DNA of 64,000 nt, from assembly GCF_004353915.1 (NCBI RefSeq), contig NZ_SMRP01000007.1:144284-208283 (forward strand). The letters run 5' to 3'. The stretch comes from Paraburkholderia silviterrae. Lineage in GTDB: Bacteria; Pseudomonadota; Gammaproteobacteria; Burkholderiales; Burkholderiaceae. Positions 35,666 to 44,596 of this stretch are shown piece by piece. The translations under genes were made by a program, and so were the position numbers. The notes beneath the pieces were generated by a model. It was given only the letters and a program-made list of their open reading frames with translations, searched no databases and was not told where the DNA came from. How positions within the stretch are numbered: position 1 is the stretch's first letter; every line of letters begins with the position of its first letter.

Positions 35666-36616
35666 ATGATGCAACTGCAGGACGTGGATCTCAAGCTACT
35701 CAGGGTTTTCATGCATGTCGTGCGATGCGGCGGCTTTTCAGCGGCCCAGGCAACCCTGAACGTGAGCCAGTCGACCATCAGCGAGCAGATGACCACGCTC
35801 GAAACACGCCTTGGCCTCAAGCTGTGCGAGCGCGGCCGCGGCGGCTTCCGCCTGACCGAGCACGGCCTCGCGACGTACGAGGCCGCCCAGCGCCTGCAAG
35901 TCGCCGTGGAGGCGTTCTGCATGGACACGGACGCGCTGAAGCAACATATCGCCGGCAGACTCTATCTGGGCATCATCGATAACACGGTGACGGACACCGC
36001 TTCGCCGCTGCCGCGCGCCTTGCAAAAGTTCGTTTCGCGCGGCGACGACGTGCATGTCGATGTCTACATCGGCACGCCGGCGGAGCTCGAGGAGCGCGTG
36101 CTGGACGGCAGGCTCCATGTGGCGATGGGGCACTTCCCGATCCACGTGCCGGGCCTCACCTACACCGAGCTTTATCTCGAGCCCGACGGTCTCTATTGCG
36201 GCAAAGGAAACCCCCTGTTCGTGGGGGCACGGGAAGGCGGCGTTCAGACCGAAGCCATCGCCGCGAGCCGCATCGCGGCGCGCGGCTACCTGCAGCAGCA
36301 CGATCTGAAGATGCTCAGTGCGAGCAAGGCCGCGGCGACGGTCGACAACGTCGAGGCGCAGGCGATCCTGATCCTCTCAGGCGCGTACATCGGATTCCTG
36401 CCCAACCACTATGCGGCGCGTTGGGTGGAACGCGACGACATGCGGCGGATCGGCCCCGAGCAGTTCGGCATGCACTCGCCCTTTTGCGCCGTGACGCGTC
36501 GGGCCTCCGCTGTGCCGTCGATCCTGCAGGCGTTCATGGTCGACCTGCAGGAGGTCTGGCTCAATGACCGTTCGAGCCAACACGAGGGCGTGACCAAGCC
36601 CGTGCGCCGCAAGTAG
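35666..36616 (+). CDS. LysR-family transcriptional regulator
   Basis: The 316-residue regulator has an N-terminal winged helix (LLRVFMHVVRCGGFSAAQATLNVSQSTISEQ split across residues 10-45) and a periplasmic-binding-like effector domain. It is divergently transcribed from the ureohydrolase operon, so it probably controls that operon and itself through the dyad at 35611-35632. Two adjacent ATG codons (35666 and 35669) can serve as start. Confidence 0.92.
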   Translation: MMQLQDVDLKLLRVFMHVVRCGGFSAAQATLNVSQSTISEQMTTLETRLGLKLCERGRGGFRLTEHGLATYEAAQRLQVAVEAFCMDTDALKQHIAGRLYLGIIDNTVTDTASPLPRALQKFVSRGDDVHVDVYIGTPAELEERVLDGRLHVAMGHFPIHVPGLTYTELYLEPDGLYCGKGNPLFVGAREGGVQTEAIAASRIAARGYLQQHDLKMLSASKAAATVDNVEAQAILILSGAYIGFLPNHYAARWVERDDMRRIGPEQFGMHSPFCAVTRRASAVPSILQAFMVDLQEVWLNDRSSQHEGVTKPVRRK

Positions 36617-36634
36617 CCGCGGCGCGCCGCATGC

Positions 36635-37888
36635 TCAGGCTGTCGCGAGGCGAACGCCCTGAGCACTGCCGGCCATGCCCTCGATCAGCGCGGCGACGTT
36701 CTCCGCCGTTGCGGCCGACAAGGTCCAGCCCAGATGCCCGTGCCCCGTGTTGTAGAACACGCCCGGCATGCGCCCCCTGCCGACTTTCGGCAACATGCTC
36801 GGCAACATGGGCCGCAGGCCCGCCCACGGAATCACGCGCGACGTGTCGACCTCCGGGAACAGGCGGCGGGTCCATTCGACGAGCGGCGCGACGCGGTCCG
36901 CGCGAATGTCGCGGTTGAAGCCGTTGATCTCGGCCGTGCCGGCCACGCGGAACCGGTCGGCACCGAGCCGGCTCGTGACGATCTTGGCGCTCTCGTCGAG
37001 CAAGCTGACCCATGGCGCCGCACGCTGGCTCTTTTCGTCGTCGAGACATACGGTGATCGAATAGCCCTTCACCGGATAGACGTTCACGTGGTCGCCGAGC
37101 ATCGACGCGAATGCGCGGCTGCCTACGCCGGCACAGACGACGATACGATCAAACGTTTCGTCATGCGAAACATCCTGATTCGACGTGGAGAGCGTGAAAG
37201 TCCCGCTTGGGTCGCGCCGGATTGCGGCGATCTGCGTGTCGTAGTGGAATTCGACGCCGTGCCGCACGCAGGCTTGCGCGAGGCCGCGCGTGAACTTGTG
37301 GATGTCGCCGGTCGAATCGGAGGGCGTGAAAAAGCCGCCGTAAAACGCGCCCTCGAGGGTCGGCTCGATTTCCCGGATCTCGGCCAATGTCACGGCCCGC
37401 CGGTCGAGCCCGCCTTCGGTCAAGATGGCATTGACCTTCGAGGCCGTGTCGAAGCTCTTGCGGTCCTTGTAGATGTGCAGGATGCCGCGCCGCTCCAGAT
37501 CGAACTCGATGCCCTCGTTGCGCGCCGTCTCGAACAGGTGCTCGCGGGCCGCGATCGCGAGGCGCACGGTTTCGAGCGTGTTCGCGCGATAGTTCGGAAT
37601 CTGCCGCAGGAACTCGGCCATCCACGAATATTTGTGCCAGCCGGGCAGCGGATTCACGAGCAGCGGCGCGTCGCGCGTGAGCATCCAGCGCAGGCCTTTG
37701 AGGACGGTGGCGGTGTTGTTCCAGACTTCGGCGTTGCACGCAGAGAGCTGGCCGCCGTTCGCAAACGACGTCTCCATCGCGCTATAGCGATGGCGTTCGA
37801 ATACGGTAACGCGAAAACCGCGCTTTGCAAGGGCGTAAGCGGTCGTGACGCCGGTGATCCCGGCGCCAATGATGGCGATTCGTGACAT
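36635..37888 (-). CDS. dadA: FAD-dependent D-amino-acid dehydrogenase (DadA-like)
   Basis: The 417-residue flavoprotein has the Rossmann motif IIGAGITGVTTAYALAKRG at 6-24, TSFANGGQLSACNAEVW, and a C-terminal YNTGHGHLGWTLSAATAE segment typical of DadA. DadA oxidises D-amino acids to keto acids. The start at 37888 is set by the Rossmann motif. The gene lies 46 bases after a tandem glycine riboswitch, so glycine should control it. A role as glycine or D-alanine/glycine dehydrogenase is possible. Confidence 0.88.
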   Translation of the reverse strand: MSRIAIIGAGITGVTTAYALAKRGFRVTVFERHRYSAMETSFANGGQLSACNAEVWNNTATVLKGLRWMLTRDAPLLVNPLPGWHKYSWMAEFLRQIPNYRANTLETVRLAIAAREHLFETARNEGIEFDLERRGILHIYKDRKSFDTASKVNAILTEGGLDRRAVTLAEIREIEPTLEGAFYGGFFTPSDSTGDIHKFTRGLAQACVRHGVEFHYDTQIAAIRRDPSGTFTLSTSNQDVSHDETFDRIVVCAGVGSRAFASMLGDHVNVYPVKGYSITVCLDDEKSQRAAPWVSLLDESAKIVTSRLGADRFRVAGTAEINGFNRDIRADRVAPLVEWTRRLFPEVDTSRVIPWAGLRPMLPSMLPKVGRGRMPGVFYNTGHGHLGWTLSAATAENVAALIEGMAGSAQGVRLATA

Positions 37889-37934
37889 GACATGGTCCAG
37901 ATTAGATTGAGCACTGTCGTTTCCGACATCCGTG

Positions 37935-38150
37935 CCCCATCTGTCCATGTACCTGAGAGTTTCTTTCCGCGCCGGCGTCGAACGCGCCGGACGGAAATCT
38001 CCTTCGGTGGGCGCCTTCGCGCCGCTCTCCAGATGTGTTCTCGCTGCAGGGTCCTTGTGCCTGAGAGTTTCCGGGGCGGTTGCTCCGTCGGCGCCGTCAC
38101 ATGCATTCGCGGTGACAGTCTCTCCCGCTGCAGTTCATCGAACACTGCAA
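37935..38150 (-). ncRNA. Tandem glycine riboswitch upstream of dadA-like gene
   Basis: Read on the minus strand there are two glycine aptamers. The first has GCGGGAGAGACTGTC near 38115-38130 and ends in AACTCTCAGGCACAAGGACC near 38048-38067. The second has CTGGAGAGCGGCG near 38025, CCACCGAAGGAG near 38008 and ends in AACTCTCAGGTACATGGACAG near 37940-37962. This class usually turns genes on when glycine is abundant. Only the DadA-like gene lies directly downstream. Confidence 0.92.
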
Positions 38151-38310
38151 AGATAGCGGGCCGTTAATTTGGCTGCAAGCGATTTTTTCACCGTCGATGC
38201 ATTCCCGGCGGCGGTGCCAGCGTGTGCAATCCGCGCGCGGCTTAGCGACCGCGCCGCCGGGCAGCCCCCGCACGGGTTGCCCGCGGACGCCGCCAGCAGG
38301 CTTTGCCAGC

Positions 38311-38763
38311 TTACTCGCGCGATTCACTGGCCTGCGGCGCGTACGACACGAAGACCTTGCGGCATGGCTCCACGACTTCCCAGGTGCCCTGAAAGCCCGG
38401 CGGGATGACGAACCGGTCGCCCGCGCGCAGCACCTTCTCCCCGCCATTCGCATCGCGCACCACGCAGACGCCGCTCAGCATTTCGCAGTACTCGGCTTCG
38501 TCGTATTCGACCGTCCACTGGCCGGGCGTGCTCTCCCAGAAGCCGCAGCTGAATTGCCCGCATGGGCTGAGGTACTGGTGCTTGAGCGTCTGCACGGGAT
38601 TGCCTGCCAGCAGGAGTCCGCGTGGAACGCGGTATTGGGTGAGTTCCCCCTCATCCTTCATCAGGTCGACGATATGCGCAACGTTGAGCATCTTCATTCT
38701 CCAGTCTTGACCACATTCGAAATCTCGCGGCACGAGCACACGCCCTGCCGTTGCCGCACTCAT
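38311..38763 (-). CDS. Cupin-domain protein (DUF861/EutQ-like)
   Basis: The 150-residue protein is a single small cupin with sugar- or amine-related family patterns: GFWESTPGQWTVEY, EYCEMLSGVCVV, GDRFVIPPGFQGTWEVVEPCRK. The ATG at 38763 overlaps the puuB TGA as ATGA (38760-38763), so it is cotranslated with puuB. Small cupins of this type often accompany PuuB-like oxidases; the function is not defined. Confidence 0.85.
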   Translation of the reverse strand: MSAATAGRVLVPRDFECGQDWRMKMLNVAHIVDLMKDEGELTQYRVPRGLLLAGNPVQTLKHQYLSPCGQFSCGFWESTPGQWTVEYDEAEYCEMLSGVCVVRDANGGEKVLRAGDRFVIPPGFQGTWEVVEPCRKVFVSYAPQASESRE

Positions 38764-40052
38764 AGTGCGTCCTGCATCGCGTGCCAGGTCATCGCCAGCG
38801 CGAGCATGGGCTTGCGCAGCAGCATCCCGCCCGGGAAGTCGCGATGCTGGATCTTGCCGAACAGATCGAAACGCGCCGCCTGCGCGTCGATCGCCTCGGC
38901 AATCAGCTTGCCTGCCAGCGCCGTGATGTTCACGCCGTGCCCGGAAAAGCCCTGGGCGAAATACACTTGCGGCTCGACGCGGCCGAAATGCGGTGCACGG
39001 TTCATCGTCGCGTCGATGAGCCCTCCCCATGCATAGTCGATCTTCACGTCCGCAAGCTGCGGGAACGTCCTCAGCATGTCGCGCCGCATGGACTCGCCGA
39101 GACTCGCCGGCACGCGCGTCGAACTGCTGGCCCTGCCGCCCCACAGCAGCCGCCCGTCGTGGGACAGCCGAAAGTATTCGAGAGCGTGATTGCAGTCGCA
39201 AATCGCGGCGTTGGCCGGCATCAACGCGCGCGAGCGCGCCTCCCCGAGCGGCTCGGTCGCAATCACGTAGGTCGCCACCGGCATGATCTTGCGCGCCACG
39301 GCGGGCGCGAGACGCCCGAGCCAGGCATTGCAGGCGAGCACGACGTAGCGCGCTTCGACCTGTCCGTTGCCGCATTGCACCTCGTGCCCCGCCGCGGTCT
39401 TGCGCATCGACAGCGCGCAGGTGTCCTCATAGATCGCGACGCCCGCCTCGCTCGCCGCGCGCGCGAGGCCCAAGGCGTAGTTCAGCGGATGCAGGTGGCC
39501 GCTGTCCTCGTGATAGAGGCCGCCCACGTAGCGTTGCGAATCGACATAGTCGCGCAGCTGCGCGGCCTCGACATACCGGTAGCCGCGATAGCCGAAGCGC
39601 GACGCCGCCTCGTCGCGCCAGGCCTGCAGCGCGTCGGCGTGGCGTGGCTTGTTGGCCGCGCTCAGATAGCCGAATGTGAGGTCGCAGTCGATGCGGTGCT
39701 TCTCGATCTGCTTGCGGACGATATCGACGGATTCGAGCCCCATGTCCCAGATCCGTCGTACGTCTTCAGGGGGCATGTATTGGGCGAAGGTGTCGATATC
39801 GCACGAATAGCCCCCAATCAACTGCCCGCCGTTGCGCCCGCTCGCGCCCCAGCCCAACTTCGACGCTTCGATCAGCGCGACCGAATAGCCACGCGCGGCC
39901 AGATTGAGCGCCGTGGAGAGGCCCGTGAACCCGCCGCCGACCACGCAAACATCGGCGCGCACATGGCCGGCAAGCGGCGCGTGATGCCTTACGTCATTGG
40001 CGCTGGCCGCGTAATACGAGGGCACGTGTGTTTGATTCGTGAATTTGAGCAT
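38760..40052 (-). CDS. puuB: Gamma-glutamylputrescine oxidase (PuuB-like)
   Basis: The 430-residue flavoprotein matches the DAO family (PuuB of E. coli has a similar length). The FAD Rossmann motif VVGGGFTGLSTALNLAARG lies near residues 37-55, followed by GASGRNGGQ. PuuB oxidises gamma-glutamylputrescine to the aldehyde used by PuuC (present at 45565). The start at 40052 gives MLKFTNQTHVPSYY. It follows the DUF3138 porin gene by 64 bases and overlaps the cupin gene. Confidence 0.85.
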   Translation of the reverse strand: MLKFTNQTHVPSYYAASANDVRHHAPLAGHVRADVCVVGGGFTGLSTALNLAARGYSVALIEASKLGWGASGRNGGQLIGGYSCDIDTFAQYMPPEDVRRIWDMGLESVDIVRKQIEKHRIDCDLTFGYLSAANKPRHADALQAWRDEAASRFGYRGYRYVEAAQLRDYVDSQRYVGGLYHEDSGHLHPLNYALGLARAASEAGVAIYEDTCALSMRKTAAGHEVQCGNGQVEARYVVLACNAWLGRLAPAVARKIMPVATYVIATEPLGEARSRALMPANAAICDCNHALEYFRLSHDGRLLWGGRASSSTRVPASLGESMRRDMLRTFPQLADVKIDYAWGGLIDATMNRAPHFGRVEPQVYFAQGFSGHGVNITALAGKLIAEAIDAQAARFDLFGKIQHRDFPGGMLLRKPMLALAMTWHAMQDAL

Positions 40053-40116
40053 AAGCCGTCGATTGCGGCGGACAGCTTCATGCCCCGGAAGCGGGCACGA
40101 ACCCATCCGCACAGAA

Positions 40117-41697
40117 TTAGAACGAGTAGATGAATTGCGTGGCCAGCAGGTCGTTCGACTTCGCATACGAGCCGTCGTTGCGCAGGAACACCCGGTTGTT
40201 CGACCAGTCGTGCCGGTATTCGACCTTGACGGTGATTTTCTGCGTCGGGAAGAACAGCAGGTCCAGCGCGATATCCTGGCGAACCGCGCCCTTGCACTCG
40301 AAGCCGAACCCGCCGTTCGCTTTCGAGTTCGCCAGGCAGTCGGCGTCGATGCCGAAGCCGTTATACGGATCCATGCCGTTGCCGTTGAGCGCCAGGCCGC
40401 CACCACCGCCGCCGTTCTTGCTGTCCACGAGCAGGTCGTAGCGCGCCGTCACGCCCATGTGGCCGATGAGCGGCACGTTGAACTTGCGGTGCGCGAGCAG
40501 CGAGAGTCCGTACCATTGCGCGAGGCCGCCATTGAATGCCGCGTGCTCCTGCTGGCCGTAGTCGAATTCGGCGTTGTACTGCACGTCGGCGAGCGTGTAG
40601 GTGGCATCGGCTTCGGTGAAGAAGAACGTGCCGTACGCGCTCGGCGCCTGACCGCCCCACCCGTAGGCCGTCGTGCCCGTTGCGGGATCGAAGCCGCCCG
40701 GCAGGGTCTGGCGGCCGATCGTGAACGAGCCGCCTACGTCGAGCGCACTGCCGTGCAGATAATCGACGCGCGCGCTGAACGCCGGCACCTTGTTGCTGGT
40801 CGTGATGGGGTCTCCCAGCGCGTTGACGCCGGTCTGCGTGACTGATCCCGCCGTGCGGAACTGCTCGTTGGCGAGCAGGAACTTCCACGCCCACTGGTCG
40901 CCCGTGTAGTTGATGCCCGCGCCGATGGAGCTGCCCGGATCGGAGAAGTCGAACAGCATGTTGTGCGTGAGCGTCAGCATCAGATTGGACTGCTGCACTT
41001 CATAGCCTGCCAGACCCGGCATCAGGCCAGCCACCACCGCCACCTTGGTGTTCAGGGGGACGGTCGCAAAAGCCGTATTGAGAATATTGAGTCCGCTGTC
41101 GCTGTGCTCGTTCATCATGAAGATGCCCGCCCCGCGGTTGGGCATCAGCGACACCTCCGCCGAGGGCGCCGTCGGGCCAACCCCGAAGGTCTTCTTGATG
41201 TCGAGGTACAGGTCGCCGATCGTGCTGTTGTAGTACTGGTACGCATCCTCGTGATTGGCGAACAGAAATGAGGACGTGCCCGCCGCCCGGTTAAAGACAT
41301 AGGCGGGGTCGATATAGCCCGTGATGGACAGACCCGCAATGGGCCCGGTGCTGGCAGCCTCGGTCAGCGAATCGACCTTCAGTTGCTGACTCGCGATCTG
41401 CTGCTTCATGGCGTCCACATCGTCGTTGGTCAGCTTCGCGGGTTGCGTGCCATAGTCCGGCGACGAAACATTGACAGCCGGCGCGGCAGCAGGCGCAGGC
41501 TGCACCTTTGCCTGCTGCCCCTTTGCTTGCTGCCCCTTCGCTTGCTGCGTCTCTAGCGCCTGCTTGAGCGAGCTGACCTCCTTTTGCAACGCGTCCAGCT
41601 GGCTTTGCAACGCTTGCATCCGGTCGCTGGTCGGGCTCGCCATCGCGAGCCCAGGCAATACCCCGGCCACCAGCGCGCATATCAGTTTCTTCCTCAT
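40117..41697 (-). CDS. DUF3138-type outer-membrane porin
   Basis: The 526-residue protein has a signal peptide (cleavage after LAMA, about residue 20), a short coiled-coil region (SDRMQALQSQLDALQKEVSS), a QQAKG repeat, and then a beta-rich barrel ending in FIYSF with the terminal Phe typical of outer-membrane proteins. The family is found in Burkholderia-like bacteria. It is in the putrescine cluster, so it may admit polyamines; this is inference. It lies 44 bases after potI. Confidence 0.82.
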   Translation of the reverse strand: MRKKLICALVAGVLPGLAMASPTSDRMQALQSQLDALQKEVSSLKQALETQQAKGQQAKGQQAKVQPAPAAAPAVNVSSPDYGTQPAKLTNDDVDAMKQQIASQQLKVDSLTEAASTGPIAGLSITGYIDPAYVFNRAAGTSSFLFANHEDAYQYYNSTIGDLYLDIKKTFGVGPTAPSAEVSLMPNRGAGIFMMNEHSDSGLNILNTAFATVPLNTKVAVVAGLMPGLAGYEVQQSNLMLTLTHNMLFDFSDPGSSIGAGINYTGDQWAWKFLLANEQFRTAGSVTQTGVNALGDPITTSNKVPAFSARVDYLHGSALDVGGSFTIGRQTLPGGFDPATGTTAYGWGGQAPSAYGTFFFTEADATYTLADVQYNAEFDYGQQEHAAFNGGLAQWYGLSLLAHRKFNVPLIGHMGVTARYDLLVDSKNGGGGGGLALNGNGMDPYNGFGIDADCLANSKANGGFGFECKGAVRQDIALDLLFFPTQKITVKVEYRHDWSNNRVFLRNDGSYAKSNDLLATQFIYSF

Positions 41698-41741
41698 TTT
41701 TCACGTCCCCTTATTGTTCGCGAGCTTGCGAACGTTTTTCG

Positions 41742-42665
41742 TCAAACGATTCGTTGCGCGTCCTGCTGTCGGGCCGCACCCGGTCTCGCGGACGGCACGG
41801 CGACGCCCGTTCGCGCACCGCCCGCATCGAGCCGCTCGTCGGGCATCCGCGCCAGCGCCGTATTGCGGCGCTCGCGAGCGAGCATCACCCGGTTCACGAC
41901 GATCACCCCGGCGGTCACGAGCACGATGAACAGCGTTGCGAGCGCATTCATTTCCGGATTCAGCCCAAGCCGTACGCGTGAGAACACGACGAGCGGCAGC
42001 GTGGTGTAACCGGGCCCGGAGAGGAAGGCGGAGAGAATGACGTCGTCCACCGATACCGTGAAGGACAGCAGCCATCCGGAGACAAGCGCCTGCGCGATGA
42101 GCGGCAGCGTAATCACACAGAACACCTTGAAAGGCTTCGCGCCCAGATCCTGCGCCGCCTCCTCGAGCGACTTGTCGAGCTCCCTCACACGCGACTGCAC
42201 GATGACGGCCACGAAAGAAAGACAGAGCATCACGTGACCGATCCAGATCGTGAGCAGCCCGCGCCTGGCCGGCCAGCCGAACATCTGCTGCAAGGCGACA
42301 AAGAGCAGCAGCAACGAGATGCCCTGGATGACCTCGGGGATGACGAGCGGCGCGCTGATCATCCCGGCGTAAAGCGTGTAGCCGCGAAAGCGCCCCATGC
42401 GCGCGAGCACGAATCCCGCCCATGTGCCGATCACAACCGAGGCGCTCGCGCTCAGAAACGCAATCTTTAGCGAGAGCACTGCGGCGTTGAGCAGTTCGTC
42501 ATCCTGAAGAAGTGCGCCGTACCACTTCGTCGAGAAGCCGCCCCAGACGGTCACGAGCTTCGACGCGTTGAACGAATACACGACGAGGCTGATGATCGGG
42601 ATATAGAGAAACAGAAAGCCGATTGTGAGTACGGCCGTGGAAAGGAAACGACTGGATCTGATCAT
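41742..42665 (-). CDS. potI: Putrescine ABC transporter permease PotI
   Basis: The 307-residue inner-membrane permease has about six membrane helices and the EAA-loop motif EEAAQDLGAKPFKVFCVITLPL that contacts the ATPase. The ATG at 42665 follows the potH remnant stop region (overlap of ATGA type at 42662-42665). The C-terminal 30 residues are a Gly/Ala/Arg extension beyond the usual PotI end. Its partners PotG and PotH are almost completely deleted, so it may be non-functional. Confidence 0.9.
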   Translation of the reverse strand: MIRSSRFLSTAVLTIGFLFLYIPIISLVVYSFNASKLVTVWGGFSTKWYGALLQDDELLNAAVLSLKIAFLSASASVVIGTWAGFVLARMGRFRGYTLYAGMISAPLVIPEVIQGISLLLLFVALQQMFGWPARRGLLTIWIGHVMLCLSFVAVIVQSRVRELDKSLEEAAQDLGAKPFKVFCVITLPLIAQALVSGWLLSFTVSVDDVILSAFLSGPGYTTLPLVVFSRVRLGLNPEMNALATLFIVLVTAGVIVVNRVMLARERRNTALARMPDERLDAGGARTGVAVPSARPGAARQQDAQRIV

Positions 42666-42826
42666 TGGCTGTCCTCCAGCTCCTTGACCTGGTGGTACTG
42701 GAGCACGGCCATCGGCACGAGCAGCAGCACCATGGTGACCGTCACGGCCAACGCCATCGGCCAGTCCATATTGCTGAAGAACTCGTCCCACATCACGTGG
42801 CCGATCATGAGCGTATTGGCGCCGCC
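42662..42826 (-). pseudogene. potH: potH remnant: C-terminal end of putrescine permease PotH
   Basis: Only the last 54 residues remain (GGANTLMIGHVMWDEFFSN and a final hydrophobic helix), which match the PotH C-terminus. The rest of the permease (more than 200 residues) is missing. Immediately upstream is the start of PotG in another frame, so one deletion removed most of potG and potH. Confidence 0.85.
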
Positions 42827-42924
42827 ATGACGACGTTTTCGATACGCACGAATGCGTCGTGCGGGGCGCACGCACCATGCCGCTGTTCGCCCTTGATGGG
42901 CCATTCGACAATGTTCTCTTGCAT
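42805..42924 (-). pseudogene. potG: potG remnant: N-terminus of polyamine ABC ATPase
   Basis: A 39-codon frame starts at ATG 42924 and reads MQENIVEWPIKGEQ, then HDAFVRIENVV, the segment that precedes the Walker region in PotG. At about 42827 the homology stops and the frame runs through potH DNA for a few codons to a TGA at 42805. The Walker A, signature and Walker B motifs are absent. Confidence 0.85.
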
Positions 42925-43102
42925 GGCTGTCTCTGCCGGATAGAACCGCAATCCACGGTTTTCGGAAAACACGCTCCCCCCGCCGCATGCATGGGCATGC
43001 GGGTCTGGTGCGCCGAAGCGCCATATATCGGGGGGAAAGGCGTTCAGGCCGGCGCCACAGCGAATGACGGCTCGCTGGACACCGTAAGCAACAAGCGTCG
43101 CG

Positions 43103-44224
43103 CTAGCCGCCAGACTTCAGTTGCAGCCACAGCCGGTTCTGCAGCCGTGCGATATCCGCGTTGCGGGGCATCGCCAGCGTCATCTTGTTCAAGGCGCTGT
43201 CCGGCACGTACACGTCCGGGTCCTGCGCGATGGCGGGCGTCACAAGACCTCGCGCGGGTTGATTGGCCGTCGGATAGAAAATCTCGTTTGTGATGGCCGC
43301 GTTGACTTTCGGATCCTCAATGTAGTTGATCCATTTCATGGCGGCTTCCGGATGCGGCGCATCCTTTGGCACCGCCATCACGTCGAACCAGACGAGACCG
43401 CCCTCCTTCGGGTTGACGTACTTGATTTCATAGGACTTCTTGGCATCCACGGCGTTGCGCCGCGCAATACCCACGTCGCCCGACCAGCCGAGTGCGACGC
43501 AGACGTCGTTATTGGTGAGGTCGTCGGGATAGCCAGCCGAGCTGAATTGCGTCACGTACGGGCGCATTTTCTTGAGCACTTCGTAGGCTGCCTGGTAGTC
43601 GCCCGGATTGTTGCTGTTGGGGTTGCGGCCCATGTACTGCAGGACCGCGGCGAACACGGCGTCCGGCGCGTCGAGCAGCGACACGCCGCAGCCTTTGAGC
43701 TTCGAGACATTCTCCGGTTCGAACAGCAACGCCCAGCTGTCGACCGGCGCGGTCTCGCCGAGCCGTTTGCGGATCGCCTGCACGTTGTAGGCGATGCCCG
43801 TCGTGCCCCACGCCCAGGGCACGCCATACTGATTGCCCGGGTCGACTTTTGCCATCATCTTCATGAGCGCGGGATCGAGATTGACGAGGTTCGGGATCTT
43901 CGACTTGTCAAGCTTCTGGTAGACGCCCGCCTGAATCTGCTGGGCGAGGTAGTTCGACGTCGGGACCACGATGTCGTAGGCCGAGCTGCCGGCGAGCAGC
44001 TTGGTCTGGAGCGTGTCGTCGCTGTCGTAGCTGTCGTACCGGACATGGATGCCGGTCTGCTTCTGGAAATTCGGGACGGTGTCCTTGGCGATGTACTCCG
44101 ACCAGTTGTAGACATTGAGCTCGGTGTCGCCCGCACGAGCGGGCTGTGCCGCGGCAATGAGCACGCTCGTTAACACGGCCGGCGCGAAGGCGGCAACGGT
44201 ACGGCGAGGAAAGCGGACACGCAT
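43103..44224 (-). CDS. potF: Putrescine-binding periplasmic protein PotF
   Basis: The 373-residue protein has a signal peptide (cleavage near AQPARAG, residue 32) and the PotD/PotF fold: LNVYNWSEYIAKDTVPNFQKQTG, SSAYDIVVPTSNYL and FPTANQPARGLV-type segments. It captures putrescine for the PotGHI importer. The ATG at 44224 has AGGAG upstream. The ATPase gene that should follow is reduced to a fragment. Confidence 0.92.
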   Translation of the reverse strand: MRVRFPRRTVAAFAPAVLTSVLIAAAQPARAGDTELNVYNWSEYIAKDTVPNFQKQTGIHVRYDSYDSDDTLQTKLLAGSSAYDIVVPTSNYLAQQIQAGVYQKLDKSKIPNLVNLDPALMKMMAKVDPGNQYGVPWAWGTTGIAYNVQAIRKRLGETAPVDSWALLFEPENVSKLKGCGVSLLDAPDAVFAAVLQYMGRNPNSNNPGDYQAAYEVLKKMRPYVTQFSSAGYPDDLTNNDVCVALGWSGDVGIARRNAVDAKKSYEIKYVNPKEGGLVWFDVMAVPKDAPHPEAAMKWINYIEDPKVNAAITNEIFYPTANQPARGLVTPAIAQDPDVYVPDSALNKMTLAMPRNADIARLQNRLWLQLKSGG

Positions 44225-44596
44225 GAGAAGTCTCCTGTTTGTAGTGATCGACGGCGCCGCGCGCGGCGCCCCTGGCGTTCAATCGAGATCGCCGTATACC
44301 GCCTCTGTTTCGAACAACGTCAATTCCATGCCGGCACCCGCCAACTCATGCGCAAGCAAGGCGCGGTTCGCGCAACCTGCGGATTTGCGTGCGGGATCTG
44401 CATTCGGGTACATGGAAGCGCCCTCGTCGCCGTTCAGTTCGTCAACCACTTTATCGACGCTGGCGGCATCCGTCTGTCCAGCAAAAGCGGGACAAGCGCG
44501 AACACGAGTGCAGGGCTTTTGCGGAGATTTCCGCGTAGGCAAGCAATATTGTTCGTGGTATCTGTACCGCCAACTCATTACAGAAGCGAGCGGATT
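44225..44596. other. Intergenic region between potF and the LuxR-type gene
   Basis: This 372-base divergent region must hold promoters for both genes. Short open frames on both strands lack family character. AT-rich pieces near 44539-44560 (AGCAATATTGTTCGTGG) are possible promoter or operator sequence. Nothing firmer is seen. Confidence 0.5.

Noticed and set aside
44279..44578. A 99-codon minus-strand frame between potF and the LuxR-type gene
   Set aside because: No start signal and no family character; more likely promoter DNA.
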